A stretch of DNA of 64,000 nucleotides, taken from contig CM055837.1 of assembly GCA_029582265.1 (NCBI GenBank), positions 13,534,777 to 13,598,776 on the forward strand, read 5' to 3'. A program made the position numbers and the translations under genes. Each line of letters starts with the position of its first letter. Within the stretch, counting starts at the first letter, position 1. This DNA comes from Zoroaster sp. YZ-2022 (taxonomy: Eukaryota; Echinodermata; Asteroidea; Forcipulatida; Zoroasteridae). The notes beneath the pieces were generated by a model that was not told the origin of the DNA, did no database searches, and was given only the letters and a program-made list of their open reading frames with translations. Below, one piece after another: positions 36,040 to 47,100 of the stretch.

Positions 36040-36480
36040 AAGAGTTTTATGGCTAAAAAAAAGTGTCTGGTTTCTGGTCTCCGTGCGCTTCGCCTCAAAC
36101 CCACGTGTCAACATTTTTTATTTTATTTTTTTTGCTATGAAATGATGTCCAATTGCAGCCAAAATTTCTGGATCGATTTGCCGTGCTGTGTTTTAAATGA
36201 CTTTTTTGCATAGGGGTATGAACGTTTGCCTGATTTGTGAGGCCTCTCTTAGCCACCATACTTTGTATATGGGAAATTTGGTCCGTGCGAATACATGTTG
36301 CCAAAAAAAAAAAATTACCCCCAAAAAAAAGAATTACCCAAAAAAAAAAAAAAATTACCCCCCCCCAAAAAAAATTACCCCCCCCCCCAAAAAAAATTAC
36401 CCCCCCCCCCCAAAAAAAAAAAAAATAGCATGTCACCGCACCAATTTTGAAGCCAACCGATGACCAGAAACCGTAGACTT
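36040..36480 (-). repeat. Degenerate relative of the hAT-like element end, with A/C homopolymers
   Basis: In reverse complement, 36100-36480 matches 23000-23230 of the hAT-like element (ccaaatttccca, aaagtatggtggctaagaga, aattggtgcggtgac). The corresponding simple-sequence zone is here a run of alternating A and C tracts (36302-36425). The short frames there are homopolymer artefacts. Confidence 0.65.
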
Positions 36481-36699
36481 TTTTTTTGGCCTAAGAGACA
36501 TGTATAAAAACCATGCCGTGAATGTTTAACATGCTGTGTCTTTAACAAGAAAGTTATATATAATCTATATAATATATTATAATCTAGGTATTCATTGCAA
36601 CGTGGAATTACAATGTTAGTCATGAATTTTTTCTTGAACGTCTCAACATCTGTGACATTCCTTGAGGATTTATTTATTTGTTTGTTTGTTTACATTCAG

Positions 36700-36815
36700 T
36701 TACTCCGATGGTGAGCTGACATTAACATACAAATGGGGTGATATCTGCAACCACAACGGCTTTCAACGGACGTCCATTATATCATTTGAATGTAACCAGG
36801 CTGCAAGTAATTCGG
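36700..36815 (+). CDS. IGF2R: IGF2R exon 7: end of domain 3 with ligand Arg453
   Basis: Acceptor TTTGTTTACATTCAG; its first base completes a Ser codon. Residues 430-468 are YSDGELTLTYKWGD followed by GFQRTSIISFEC. Arg453 is 43 residues after Gln410, the same spacing as the two mammalian ligand contacts. Donor TCGG|GTAAAA, one base left. At 116 bases it is the shortest complete exon seen. Confidence 0.95.
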
Positions 36816-37242
36816 GTAAAAACAAAAAAGTCTTGTTTTAATCAGATTTGTGATTTCTCAGGATTTTTTCATGATTTGTTGATTTTTTTTGTAAGTCTTA
36901 TTGAACCTTCAGATTATCCAGAGAGTAATAAATTTGATCGAAAGTGAAGAAAACTTTTTCCAAATTTTGTTAACAATCAATCACGTACACTGTATAATGC
37001 TGTTTTCTTGGATGAGCTTTCCTAGCCTGAAAAAGGATATATATACTGCCCACTTCCATCCTCAGTACTATGAAACAAACTTCCCAGGCTAACAGAAGGA
37101 TTCATTGATATTTGATGGAGGGTATTGTGGAGCTGTTTATTTATGGTACACCAAGTGGCTGGTTCTAGTGACGGATCTGAAAGAATAGAAGTTGTTCATC
37201 TGGTTTCAGTGACTTTAATCTGAACTTGAAAAATATGAAATT
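36816..37242. other. Start of intron 7
   Basis: Non-coding AT-rich sequence, no bounded element recognised. Confidence 0.5.
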
Positions 37243-37552
37243 TTAACCCTCCTATGCCCAGGCTGAAATTTGGCCCAGTCAGCACGGCACCCACAGACAG
37301 TCACTTGAGTATTTTTGGTTGCATTGCCAATTAGTAGGTCAAACCAGAGTCACACAGAGCTGTGTATGTACGGTCGAGTGGTTTTGGTTTGACCTATCCT
37401 AGCCACATGTTTGAGTGCACTGCACAAAGTCAATGGGTTGGGAGTTACATACAAATTTTGAGTGTATTTGAGTGCACTGCACAAAGTCAATGGGTTAAGA
37501 GAGACATAAACATTTTGAGTGTCTTTGAGTGTTAAACCTATAGGAGGGTTAA
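37243..37552 (-). mobile_element. TTAA-flanked element, 310 bp, single-unit relative of 55675-57009
   Basis: TTAA at 37243-37246 and 37549-37552; ends TTAACCCTCCTATGCC and CTATAGGAGGGTTAA. Same sequence family as 55675-57009 in the opposite orientation, but with one copy of the terminal 69-bp unit instead of about fifteen. Confidence 0.85.
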
Positions 37553-37987
37553 TAAAACTTATGTCACAGTGAAATCAACTGAGAAACGAAAGATTGATTT
37601 TACAACATGCCTTTAATTGTACTGTACATCATCCCCCATGAAGTACACATATCAGCAACATAGAATACCATTAACCAACAAAACACACCAAACGACAATT
37701 ATTTATGGTGTCAGCGCCCTCTAGAGGCCGCCGACAAATGTAAATATAGTTTTACAGAAGATATCCCCTGACTGCAGACTGTCAAGAAAATTGATATTAA
37801 TTGATATAAATCTTTGTGCTACTTTAACCTGCTTTAAAAAAATGTCCGTAAGATGTTACTAATTTTTCCCCCACTGGCCTGCTGGCCAGTCTCTAAAATA
37901 TTATTGCAACTATCCGTATATACATATAAAACTTTTCAGATTGCGATTTTCACTTTCTGTTGTGTCTGTTCACCTTTGAACCTTTAG
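37553..37987. other. End of intron 7
   Basis: Nothing recognised apart from the pyrimidine-rich approach to exon 8. Confidence 0.5.
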
Positions 37988-38290
37988 GTAAAGGTTCCCC
38001 CGCCTTCATCACAGAGACCGAATGCACATACTTCTTTGAGTGGCAGACGAAATATGCGTGTCTGGATCACCCTGTCGGAAAAAGTTGCCGTGTGGATTAC
38101 GGCGGGCAGCAATACGACCTTTCACCCTTAGTGCGTGAGTTCGGGTCAAACTGGCAAGCCTTGGACGGTCAACATGATCACAGTGAGCAGACTGAGGGGC
38201 AGTACTTCATCAATGTGTGTGCCGAAATCCTACCGGAGGTTCTTTACTTAGCCACGCCGTGCCCAGAAAACTCTGCCGCATGTTTCATAG
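37988..38290 (+). CDS. IGF2R: IGF2R exon 8: most of domain 4, plus ligand Glu478 and Tyr483 of the domain-3 site
   Basis: Acceptor CTTTGAACCTTTAG. Residues 469-569 include ITETECTYFFEWQTKYAC, YDLSPLVREFGSNW and YFINVCAEI. Glu478 and Tyr483 lie 25 and 30 residues after Arg453, matching the spacing of the mammalian domain-3 Glu and Tyr, so the quartet is complete across exons 6-8. Domain 4 itself has AACF in place of a CQ motif. Donor CATAG|GTAAAT. The last 67 bases and the following intron start are duplicated at 34235-34361. Confidence 0.97.
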
Positions 38291-38347
38291 GTAAATCTAG
38301 TCATAAATGAGGGAAGCTGATGATTATACATGTGTGCAAAGCGTTCT

Positions 38348-38766
38348 TTAACCCTAACTCCCTAGGCCCATTTGCTTACACATAACCTGAATCCATCCTA
38401 ATTCCCTAGGCCCATTTGCTTGTACACATAACCTGAATCCTCCAAAATCTTTCAGTAGTAAAGCAAGCACATGACATGGATGCACACATGTGTTTCTAAT
38501 CTGTGATACATGTACATGTACATGGCCAGGGACCCTCCCTGCATGCATGGAGCAATAAACAGTGTCCACTGACCCAAGCACTGACCTTGCAATTACTACA
38601 ACAAATATGGATATACATGTACCATGGAAAGGCAAGTATGCCTAATAATCTCAATCCTCCAAAATCCTTCACTTTAGCAAAGAGCATGTAGCATGTAACC
38701 TCAATCCTTCAAAATCCTTCACTTTAGCAAAGAGAATTTTGGAGGATTTGGGAAGGTTAGGGTTAA
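38348..38766 (-). mobile_element. TTAA-flanked element, type A (reverse), short
   Basis: TTAACCCTAACTCCC at 38348 and GGTTAGGGTTAA ending 38766; contains the shared gcaaggtcagtgcttgggtc segment in reverse and fewer than two 44-bp units. Absent from the duplicated copy at 34361, where the flanks are joined. Begins 58 bases after the exon 8 donor. Confidence 0.85.
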
Positions 38767-38899
38767 AGGGACAATATCGTCAGGATCAGAGCAGTCTTTC
38801 AACAGGGCACAGTGACTGAAAATTAGTACAGTGTGTAGCTCATTTATGCAGCAGCAATGGTAATATGACCTAACCATGTGTGGTATTGAGTTAATCTGA

Positions 38900-39135
38900 G
38901 TGGAATTAATTTTGCCCTTGCACCGATGTAATGTATGAAGGACTGTATACTCCGAGTGTTTTCCGAGTGTCTGTGAAAAAATCCACAGGCGACTCAGGTG
39001 GGATTCGTACCCACGACCTCCTGCTTACTACTGCAGACGTCTTAACCTCTCGACCACCGAGCTTGCCCGATGACGATATAGTTGGCTAGAATCCTACCTG
39101 TATATAGCAGTACGTACCGTGATATACATATAGGT
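38900..39135 (-). mobile_element. tRNA-derived SINE, family 2
   Basis: The reverse strand has gcaagctcggtggtcgagag and a B-box-like gggtacgaatccc. Third copy of the family seen at 20016-20480. Confidence 0.75.
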
Positions 39136-39339
39136 TGATGAAATTTTTACGTCGGGTGTTATAAACAATGTACACAAATAAAAGGAAATACGTTGTATCT
39201 ACGTGTATTTGATATTAATTTCAAAGTTTGTATTATCTTTATAAACCATTTCATCCAGCATTCAGTAAAATTTGTTTACTGACCTGTGTCTCAAAAGTTG
39301 TAGGCAAAATGGCGACACGGCTTGTTTGAAAAGTGGCAC

Positions 39340-39649
39340 TTAACCCTAACCCTGCCAGACGCAGCAAAGTGCATCAGGTGGAAAAGTCTGGTGCACTTTG
39401 ATGCATTCAGCTGTCAACACCAGTGCATAAGCAGCCAAGTCTGTTTCTATTGAGAGCTGGTCCCATTGAACAATGCCAGAGTTGTATCCTGCTGCGTTTG
39501 GTGACCACAGACTCTGAGGCAGTTCGGCCTTGAGATTTGTGACCAGATGGATCTTGCTGCACTGGGCAGTCAAGTCACTTTGACAAACGATGCAATCTGA
39601 TGCGTCTGGCAGGGTTTCTAGCCAAAATACCCTGGAGGGTTAGGGTTAA
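39340..39649 (+). mobile_element. TTAA-flanked element with gcatca/tgatgc core
   Basis: TTAA at 39340-39343 and 39646-39649. Inverted inner ends CCCTGCCAGACGCA and TGCGTCTGGCAGGG; the core repeats tgcatcaggtgg/ctttgatgca words. The right end gggtttctagccaaaatacc is shared with elements at 33501 and 59233. Confidence 0.85.
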
Positions 39650-39770
39650 AGGAGTAAAAAAGTTAAAGGTAACATATTAACAAGAGTAACAATAATTCTA
39701 CATGTTAATTTGGGGTATAAGCTTTGAATATCTAACACATATCATTATTTTTTAGTGACTTTTCATTTTT

Positions 39771-39812
39771 GACCACTAGGGTGACCACTGGGGTGACCAC
39801 TGGGGTGACCAC
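39771..39812 (+). repeat. Short tandem repeat gtgaccactggg
   Basis: Three to four copies of a 14-bp unit. Confidence 0.8.
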
Positions 39813-39870
39813 TTTTGAAACATGCCCAGCTCGATGTTTGTCTTACTACTTTTTTTCGACCGCTCGACCA

Positions 39871-40247
39871 TGGAGTGCCATGGTCAAGCAGTATAGTGCA
39901 TCGGATTTGTGTTCTGATGGCTGAGTCATCAGAATGTGGGTTTGAATCCCGACCGCGACCATGGTACTTGTGTCCTTGAGCAAGATACTTTACCATAATT
40001 GCTTCTCTCCACCCAGGAGTAAATGGGTACCTGTGAGGGCAGAGTTGGTTGTTGTGTTTGATTAGCCCATATGCGCCGGAAAAAAAAAATGGCAGCAATT
40101 GAGCTGTACACTCCCCACGGAGCTGAGATGGTTTCAGGAATGATTTATGCGCCTGATGAGCAGGGGTAATAATGTACAGCACTCTGATACCTTGTGTAAG
40201 AGTGCTTTAAAATGCCTCCATTGTTATTATTATTATTATTATTATTT
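39871..40247 (+). mobile_element. tRNA-derived SINE, family 1
   Basis: Head tggagtgccatggtcaagca, B-box-like gggtttgaatcccgacc, body with cctgtgagggcagagttggt, (att)n tail ending 40247. The 3' part (gtacagcactctgatacctt) differs from the other copies. Confidence 0.85.
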
Positions 40248-40463
40248 CAACATGAATGCCTGATTTCAATTTCATTTGATTGAGTCCAATTCGTATGAGT
40301 AAAGTGTATCCATAAAGCAGGTTTTTTTCCCATTGGCAATCAATAATCTCTGTTGTTACCTTCCCAGGTTTCTTGACTTTTGCAGGCCAAAATGATGCAA
40401 TAAATTAGTTTTCTCTGAGTTAAGTTTTCCATACTATGGACATTATACGTGAAGAATGTCGTG

Positions 40464-40820
40464 TGGAGTGTCGTGGCCGAGCGGTCTAGCTTACCGGACT
40501 CAAGTTCTGGTGTTAGCAGCAGAATGTGGGTTCGAATCCCGGCCGTGACACTTGTGTCCTTGAGCAAGACACTTAACCATAATTGCTTCTCTCCACCCAA
40601 GGGTTAAATGGGTACCTGTGAGGGCAGAGTTGGTTGATTAGCCCTATATGTGCTGTAATGGCAGCAATTGAGCTGTATACTCCCCAGGGAGCTGAGATGG
40701 TTTCAGGAATGATTTATGAGCCTGATGAGCAGGGGTAATAATATAATGCGCCTTGAGCACCACTCAGTTGGTGGATACGTGCGCTATGTAAGTCAACACA
40801 TTATTATTATTATTATTATT
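40464..40820 (+). mobile_element. tRNA-derived SINE, family 1, reference copy
   Basis: Head tggagtgtcgtggccgagcg, A box like that of a type II tRNA (Ser/Leu), B box gggttcgaatcccgg, LINE-like 3' end gcgccttgagcaccactc and (att)n tail. The best preserved of the set. Confidence 0.9.
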
Positions 40821-40864
40821 AATGTGCTTATCCTATTGCATATGCTGTCATTAACTTGAACTGT

Positions 40865-41082
40865 TTAAAGGGACAATATCAATCACAATCAGAGAGCAGA
40901 CTTTCGACGGAGCATGGAATCGGTTTCCTAGTTTTTAGATGAACTCGGTGACTGAAAATAATACCCCACGAGCACACGCTGGCCTAGATAACAGTAACTG
41001 AGTTCATCTAAAGCAAGGACGTTGATTCCATGCCCTGTCAAACGTCTGCTCGGTCTGGTCGAGATGATATTGTCCCTTTTAA
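40865..41082. mobile_element. MITE with TTAA target, agggacaatatc ends, 218 bp
   Basis: TTAAAGGGACAATATCA at the left faces TGATATTGTCCCTTTTAA at the right. Interior tggaatcgg, gatgaactcggtgactgaaa and ccatgccctgt words recur in fragments near 10575, 34362, 38767, 59620 and 59886. Confidence 0.8.
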
Positions 41083-41189
41083 TACAAATTATGCTATGAT
41101 AGTTTCTATTGAAGCTCAGTACATTTTAGACAAAGTCATGCCTGAAATGGTCTATGATAAGTAAGATTTTTCTTTTTTTTCCTGAACAG

Positions 41190-41330
41190 ACCACAAAGAT
41201 GTTGCTTACAGTCTTGGTCAGTATAAGGAGTCTCCGGTATTTCATAACGGTCACATTACTCTGACGTACTACAACGGCAGCAAGTGTGGAGGCAAAGCAC
41301 AGACAGTCATCACATTCATATGTGCCTATG
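41190..41330 (+). CDS. IGF2R: IGF2R exon 9: end of domain 4
   Basis: Acceptor TTTTTTTTCCTGAACAG; two bases complete an Asp codon. Residues 570-616 carry GQYKESPVF, NGHITLTYYNGSKC and the closing strand TVITFIC. NGS is a sequon. Donor TATG|GTGAGT, one base left, matching exon 10. Confidence 0.96.
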
Positions 41331-41349
41331 GTGAGTAACGGTCGTGTTT

Positions 41350-41660
41350 GGTTCAGTTCAGTTCAGTTAGTTAAGATTGATTAGTTCGGTTTATTTGAAT
41401 TCATTTCAGCTAAAGTACATGTAAGTTCATTTGAGTTGATTGTTCAGGGCTCGATTTCACAAAGCAGTAAGATTCGTCTTAAGATGAGTTGTTAGTATTA
41501 CCAGTGATTTGTATTGTGACATCACACTTTGCTAAGCAATTAAGATTGATACACAGTTAAGATCAATCTTAGCTCTTTGTGAAATCGGCCCCAGATCAAT
41601 TCAATAAAGTTTTGTACAGTTTAGTTCAGCTCAGTTCAGTTCAATTCAGTTAAGCATAAC
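41350..41660. repeat. Imperfect ttcagttcag repeats
   Basis: Scattered cagttcagtt/gttcagtt words in intron 9, without clean unit structure. Confidence 0.6.
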
Positions 41661-41676
41661 TCATGGTTCAGTAAAC

Positions 41677-41943
41677 GCACTGACATGAACTGAAGAAGTC
41701 GAATGAACTGAACCAAAATGTACGTAAGACTTGCAGCTTTGCGTGGTGAAAAGGATAAGTAAAGACTGTTTGCGGTGACACCGTGTAGAAATTCTCTTTT
41801 GAGTGGTAGGTGGTTCTAAAATAAACCAGTTGGTTTTCAGTCTTTACTTATTAGTCTTTACTTATCCTTTTCACCATGCAAAGCTACAAGTCTTACTTAC
41901 ATTTTGATTCAGGTCATTTGACTTCTTCAGTTGATGTCAGTGC
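41677..41943. mobile_element. Hairpin MITE, 267 bp with about 100-bp arms
   Basis: GCACTGACATGAACTGAAGA at 41677 and its complement ending 41943; the arms continue through gtaagactt and ggtgaaaaggataagtaaag. Related words near 16675-16795, 5760-5830 and 31270-31330. Confidence 0.75.
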
Positions 41944-42286
41944 AGTTTGGGGTTACAAATGTACAAAATATTTACATATTTTTGAAGTTGATTAAGAATT
42001 AAATTGCACTCTAATTTATTCAATAAATTCATTGTTTTATGTCGTCCACGCCGGCTTCTACAAAATGATTTCTTGCCATCTTTTCCTTGCGGTAGCTATC
42101 ATCTTCAGTTATAGTGTCAAGAGTTCTATATCTACATGTTTCTTCTGACTCCGTCTATCCATCTCGTGGGTGGGGCCACCTCTGGGTCTCCCTCCTTTTA
42201 CACAACCTTTCTAGGAACAGATGTTTAACTTTGTACAATTTTTTTGGTATAGATGTTACCCCCAAATAATCCTGTTTGTATTTTAG

Positions 42287-42424
42287 GTGATTTGGAAAGT
42301 GCTCCCTCATTCATTCGTAAATCCATTGACAGCTGTGTGTATGAGTTTGAGTGGAGGACTGCAGCGGCCTGTCCTCTCAGCCACAAATGGGGGACGGATT
42401 GTCGTGTGTTTGACGACGACGCTG
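42287..42424 (+). CDS. IGF2R: IGF2R exon 10: start of domain 5
   Basis: Acceptor CCTGTTTGTATTTTAG. Residues 617-662 begin GDLESAPSF and contain SCVYEFEWRTAAAC and DCRVFDDDA. Donor GCTG|GTAAGT, one base left. The next intron is 10.6 kb because a CACTA-type element sits in it. Confidence 0.97.
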
Positions 42425-42675
42425 GTAAGTGTATGTCTACGATGGTGAGTCTAGGGCTGCCTGTGCATAAACACAGGTTTTTGTGAAACTTTTCCGGAGA
42501 TGACATACAGAATAACAACTGCTGATCTGCAGTGATGGAATTGCATTGTTCGCAGACGCATCTCATTTCTAGAAAAAGATTGACCTCAAATAGACATTTT
42601 GTGTGCATTGTTATGGCAGATGCAGTGTTCTTAACCTCATTAACGATCCATATAATTCAAAGTTGTGTTAAAGTA

Positions 42676-42901
42676 TGGAGTGCCAAGGTCGAGCGGTTTA
42701 GTGCATTGGATTTGTGTTCTGATGGCTGAGTCGTCAGAATGTGGGTTTGAATCCCAACCGGCGACCATGGTGCTTGTGTCCTTGAGCAAGACACTTTACC
42801 ATAATTGCTTCTCTCCACCCAGGGGTAAATGGTTACCTGTGAGGGCAGAGTTGGTTGTTGTCTTTGATTAGCCCTATATGCGCTGCAATGGCAGCAATTG
42901 A
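42676..42901 (+). mobile_element. SINE family 1, 5' part, split by the CACTA element
   Basis: Head tggagtgccaaggtcgagcg and B-box-like gggtttgaatcccaacc; the copy stops at gcagcaattga. It resumes at 52743. Confidence 0.9.
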
Positions 42902-43534
42902 CACTATGAACATCTCCTCCGTGAATGCACCGTGAAAGCTCGGTGAATTGCACTTTTTCCGTGAAAATGCATTTTCACGGCGAGTTCACGGTGCTTACGC
43001 CCCAGTGGTTTCGTTCACGGTGTTTTCACCGAGTATTCACCAGTGTATGTCTCCTATTGTTATACAGTGGATTTAATCCTATTGCACTGACACAAAAGCA
43101 AGGCATGGTTTAGGCTTTTAGTAGTAATAACCTCTCCCATTGTGCGCTTATCTTGGATGAATGGATTAGTTTAGTCAAAACACATAGCGTAAATAATACA
43201 TGCCGAGTCTGTACATAGGCGTGCATGCAGCGTGTGCGTCGGATATAATTATAGCATTGACGCATTGATCGTCGATTAATAAGCTGTACCGTACACAAGC
43301 GTGTATGTTATAAAAATGTACATTACGTGGCCAGGGCTGGCTTACGCTTTTGGTGGTGCGTCAACATGCTGTCAAAGGGTCGACTAGCAAATAAAAATAA
43401 AAAGTGAACTGAATACTGCCACATCCAAATGCATAAAACTTGATGTTTTCGGGTTAACATTGTGTTTTTATTTATTGTTTTAATTTGGTGACATAAACTG
43501 TAAGTGTTGCAATACTGTTTTTATGAGGCCAACA

Positions 43535-43690
43535 TATCGTCCATGTACGTAATTCGCCCTTTTCGTGAAATGACGCACTTACCGTTGGCTTAGCATTTCT
43601 CGGAAAATTTACAAAACTATGGCGTATTACTGGTTGCATAAACTTATCCAAGTCATGCTTGTTACAGAAATAAAAATTATAGTGAAAACA
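43535..43690 (-). repeat. Dispersed module, inverted copy of 9487-9650
   Basis: Reverse complement of the intron 1 module with few substitutions; directly abutted by a SINE fragment at 43696. Confidence 0.6.
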
Positions 43691-43695
43691 AATTA

Positions 43696-43812
43696 TAAGT
43701 GTCTTGCTCAAGGACACAATTGTCACCGTCCCCGGCCAGGATTGAACCCACATTCTGCTGCTAACACCAGAACTTGAGTCCGGTAATCTAGACCGCTCGT
43801 CACGACACTTCA
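43696..43812 (-). mobile_element. SINE family 1 fragment inside the CACTA element
   Basis: Reverse-strand tRNA-like head with gaccgctcgtcacgacact at the end and the cttgctcaaggacac word; lacks the 3' part. Confidence 0.8.
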
Positions 43813-44106
43813 CAAGAAAGAAGATGCAGGCCGTTTTATTTATTTTCCAAGATGGCGCAAAAATTTAAATCCAAGAATGGTGCCAACTAGCTGTGGAGGT
43901 TCGAAAAGTGGATATCTGCTTTTCAGCTTTCTAAATATTGAAAAAGCAGATTGAGCGTTGTTGCAAGTGCCTTTTTCCGCTTTTCTTTGTCTTTAAACAA
44001 GTTCAGCTTTCTGCCTTTTTGCTTTTCGGTTTGAAGACAAGCACGGTAAATTTTGCTACTTTTCTGCTCGTGCGAAAAAGGCAGATTAGGCGTTTTGTTA
44101 CACAGT

Positions 44107-47100
44107 GGCACAAAAGTGGTTTGTCAACAAATTTGCTCATTATTTCTTAAGCGACTTCATGTACCGGTAGGTCATTGAAAATTCAAGACATGATTCGAAC
44201 TTATGGTCCGATATCATGAGACAATTTTAGTGACGTTTAATAAAAGCGTTGTGATTTTTGGCAAGGATTTCTAAGAAAGAAATCTTTAACGATGAGACAC
44301 AAGGAATGAATCTGAATCTGGTACCGCTGCAGCGGTCGACCCCAGGCCGGCGTGCGACGCGCTCGCCGGGCAATCTCTGTGGTTCACTGATCGATATTGG
44401 GCACCTCGTGCTTTATGAGCAAAGAGTCTCAAATTTGTCAACAAATTTGCTCATTATTCTTAAGCGGCTTCATGTATGTTATTGAAAATTCAAGACATGA
44501 TTCGAACTTATGGTCCGATATCATGAGACAGTTTTGGTGACGTTTAATAAAAGCGTTGTGATTTTTGGCAAGGATTTCTTAAACAACTCTACAGTGGAAG
44601 TCAGTCGTACTTGTGCAAAGTGAAGTCTTAAATTTGTTAACAAATTTGCTCATTATTTCTTAAGCGGCTTCATGTAGGTCATTGAAAATTCAAGACATGA
44701 TTCGAACTTATGGTCCGATATCATGAGACAATTTTGGTGACGTTTAATAAAAGCGTTGTGATTTTTGGCAAGGATTTCTAAGAAAGAAATCTTTAACGAT
44801 GAGACACAAGGAATGAATCTGAATCTGGTACACGCTGCCGCTGGTCGACCCCAGGCCGGCGTGCGGCAGCGTTCGGCGGGCAATCTCTGTGGTTCACTGA
44901 TCGATATTGGGCACCTCGTACTATGAGCAAAGAGTCTCAAATTTGTCAACAAATTTGCTCATTATTCTTAAGCGGCTTCATGTATGTTATTGAAAATTCA
45001 AGACATGATTCGAACTTATGGTCCGATATCATGAGACAGTTTTGGTGACGTTTAATAAAAGCGTTGTGATTTTTGGCAAGGATTTCTTAAACATCTCTAC
45101 AGTGGAAGTCAGTCGTACTTGTGCAAAGTGAAGTCTTAAATTTGTTAACAAATTTGCTCATTATTTCTTAAGCGGCTTCATGTAGGTCATTGAAAATTTA
45201 AGACATGATTCGAACTTATGGTCCGATATCATGAGACAATTTTAGTGACGTTTAATAAAAGCGTTGTGATTTTTTGGCAAGGATTTCTAAGAAAGAAATC
45301 TTTAACGATGAGACACAAGGAATGAATCTGGTACACTGCTGCAGTCGACCCCAGGCGGCGTGCGGCGCGTTGCCGGGGCAATCTCTGTGGTTCACTGATC
45401 GATATTGGGCACCTCGTACTATGAGCAAAGAGTCTCAAGTTGTCAACAAATTTGCTCATTATTCTTAAGCGGCTTCATGTATGTTATTGAAAATTCAAGA
45501 CATGATTCGAACTTATGGTCCGATATCATGAGACAGTTTTGGTGACGTTTAATAAAAGCGTTGTGATTTTTTGGCAAGGATTTCTTAAACATCTCTACAG
45601 TGGAAGTCAGTCGTACTTGTGCAAAGTGAAGTCTTAAATTTGTTTAACAAATTTGCTCATTATTTCTTAGCGGCTTCATGTAGGTCATTGAAAATTCAAG
45701 ACATGATTCGAACTTATGGTCCGATATCATGAGACAATTTTGGTGACGTTTAATAAAAGCGTTGTGATTTTTTGGCAAGGATTTCTTAAACATCTCTACA
45801 GTGGAAGTCAGTCGTACTTGTGCAAAGTGAAGTCTTAAATTTGTTAACAAATTTGCTCATTATTTCTTAGCGGCTTCATGTAGGTCATTGAAAATTTAAG
45901 ACATGATTCGAACTTATGGTCCCGATATCATGAGACAATTTAGTGACGTTTAATAAAAAGCGTTGTGATTTTTGGCAAGGATTTCTAAGAAAGAAATCTT
46001 TAACGATGAGACACAAGGAATGAATCTGGTACACGCTGCGATCGACCCCAGGCCGGCGTGCGGCAGCGTTGACGGAGCAATCTCTGTGGTTCACTGATCG
46101 ATATTGGGCACCTCGTACTATGAGCAAAGAGTCTCAAATTTGTCAACAAATTTGCTCATTATTTCTTAAGCGGCTTCATGTATGTTATTGAAAATTCAAG
46201 ACATGATTCGAACTTATGGTCCGATATCATGAGACAGTTTTGGTGACGTTTAATAAAAGCGTTGTGATTTTTGGCAAGGATTTCTTAAACATCTCTACAG
46301 TGGAAGTCAGTCGTGCTTGTGCAAAGTGAAGTCTTAAATTTGTTAACAAATTTGCTCATTATTTCTTAGCGGCTTCATGTAGGGTCATTGAAAATTTAAG
46401 ACATGATTCGAACTTATGGTCCGATATCATGAGACAATTTTGGTGACGTTTAATAAAAGCGTTGTGATTTTTTGGCAAGGATTTCTAAGAAAGAAATCTT
46501 TAACGATGAGACACAAGGAATGAATCTGGTACCACGCTGCGCGGTGACCCCAGGCCGACGATGCGGCCAGCGTTCGACGGGCAATCTCTGTGGTTCACTG
46601 ATCGATATTGGGCACCTCGTACTATGAGCAAAGAGTCTCAAATTTGTCAACAAATTTGCTCATTATTCTTAAGCGGCTTCATGTATGTTATTGAAAATTC
46701 AAGACATGATTCGAACTTATGGTCCGATATCATGAGACAGTTTTGGTGACGTTTAATAAAAGCGTTGTGATTTTTGGCAAGGATTTCTTAAACATCTCTA
46801 CAGTGGAAGTCAGTCGTACTTGTGCAAAGTGAAGTCTTAAATTTGTTAACAAATTTGCTCATTATTTCTTAAGCGGCTTCATGTAGGTCATTGAAAATTC
46901 AAGACATGATTCGAACTTATGGTCCGATATCATGAGACAATTTTGGTGACGTTTAATAAAGCGTTGTGATTTTTGGCAAGGATTTCTAAGAAAGAAATCT
47001 TTAACGATGAGACACAAGGGAATGAATATGAATCTGGTACACGCTGCATTGGTCGACCCCAGGCCGGCGTGCGGCCAGCGTTGACGAACAATCTCTGTGG

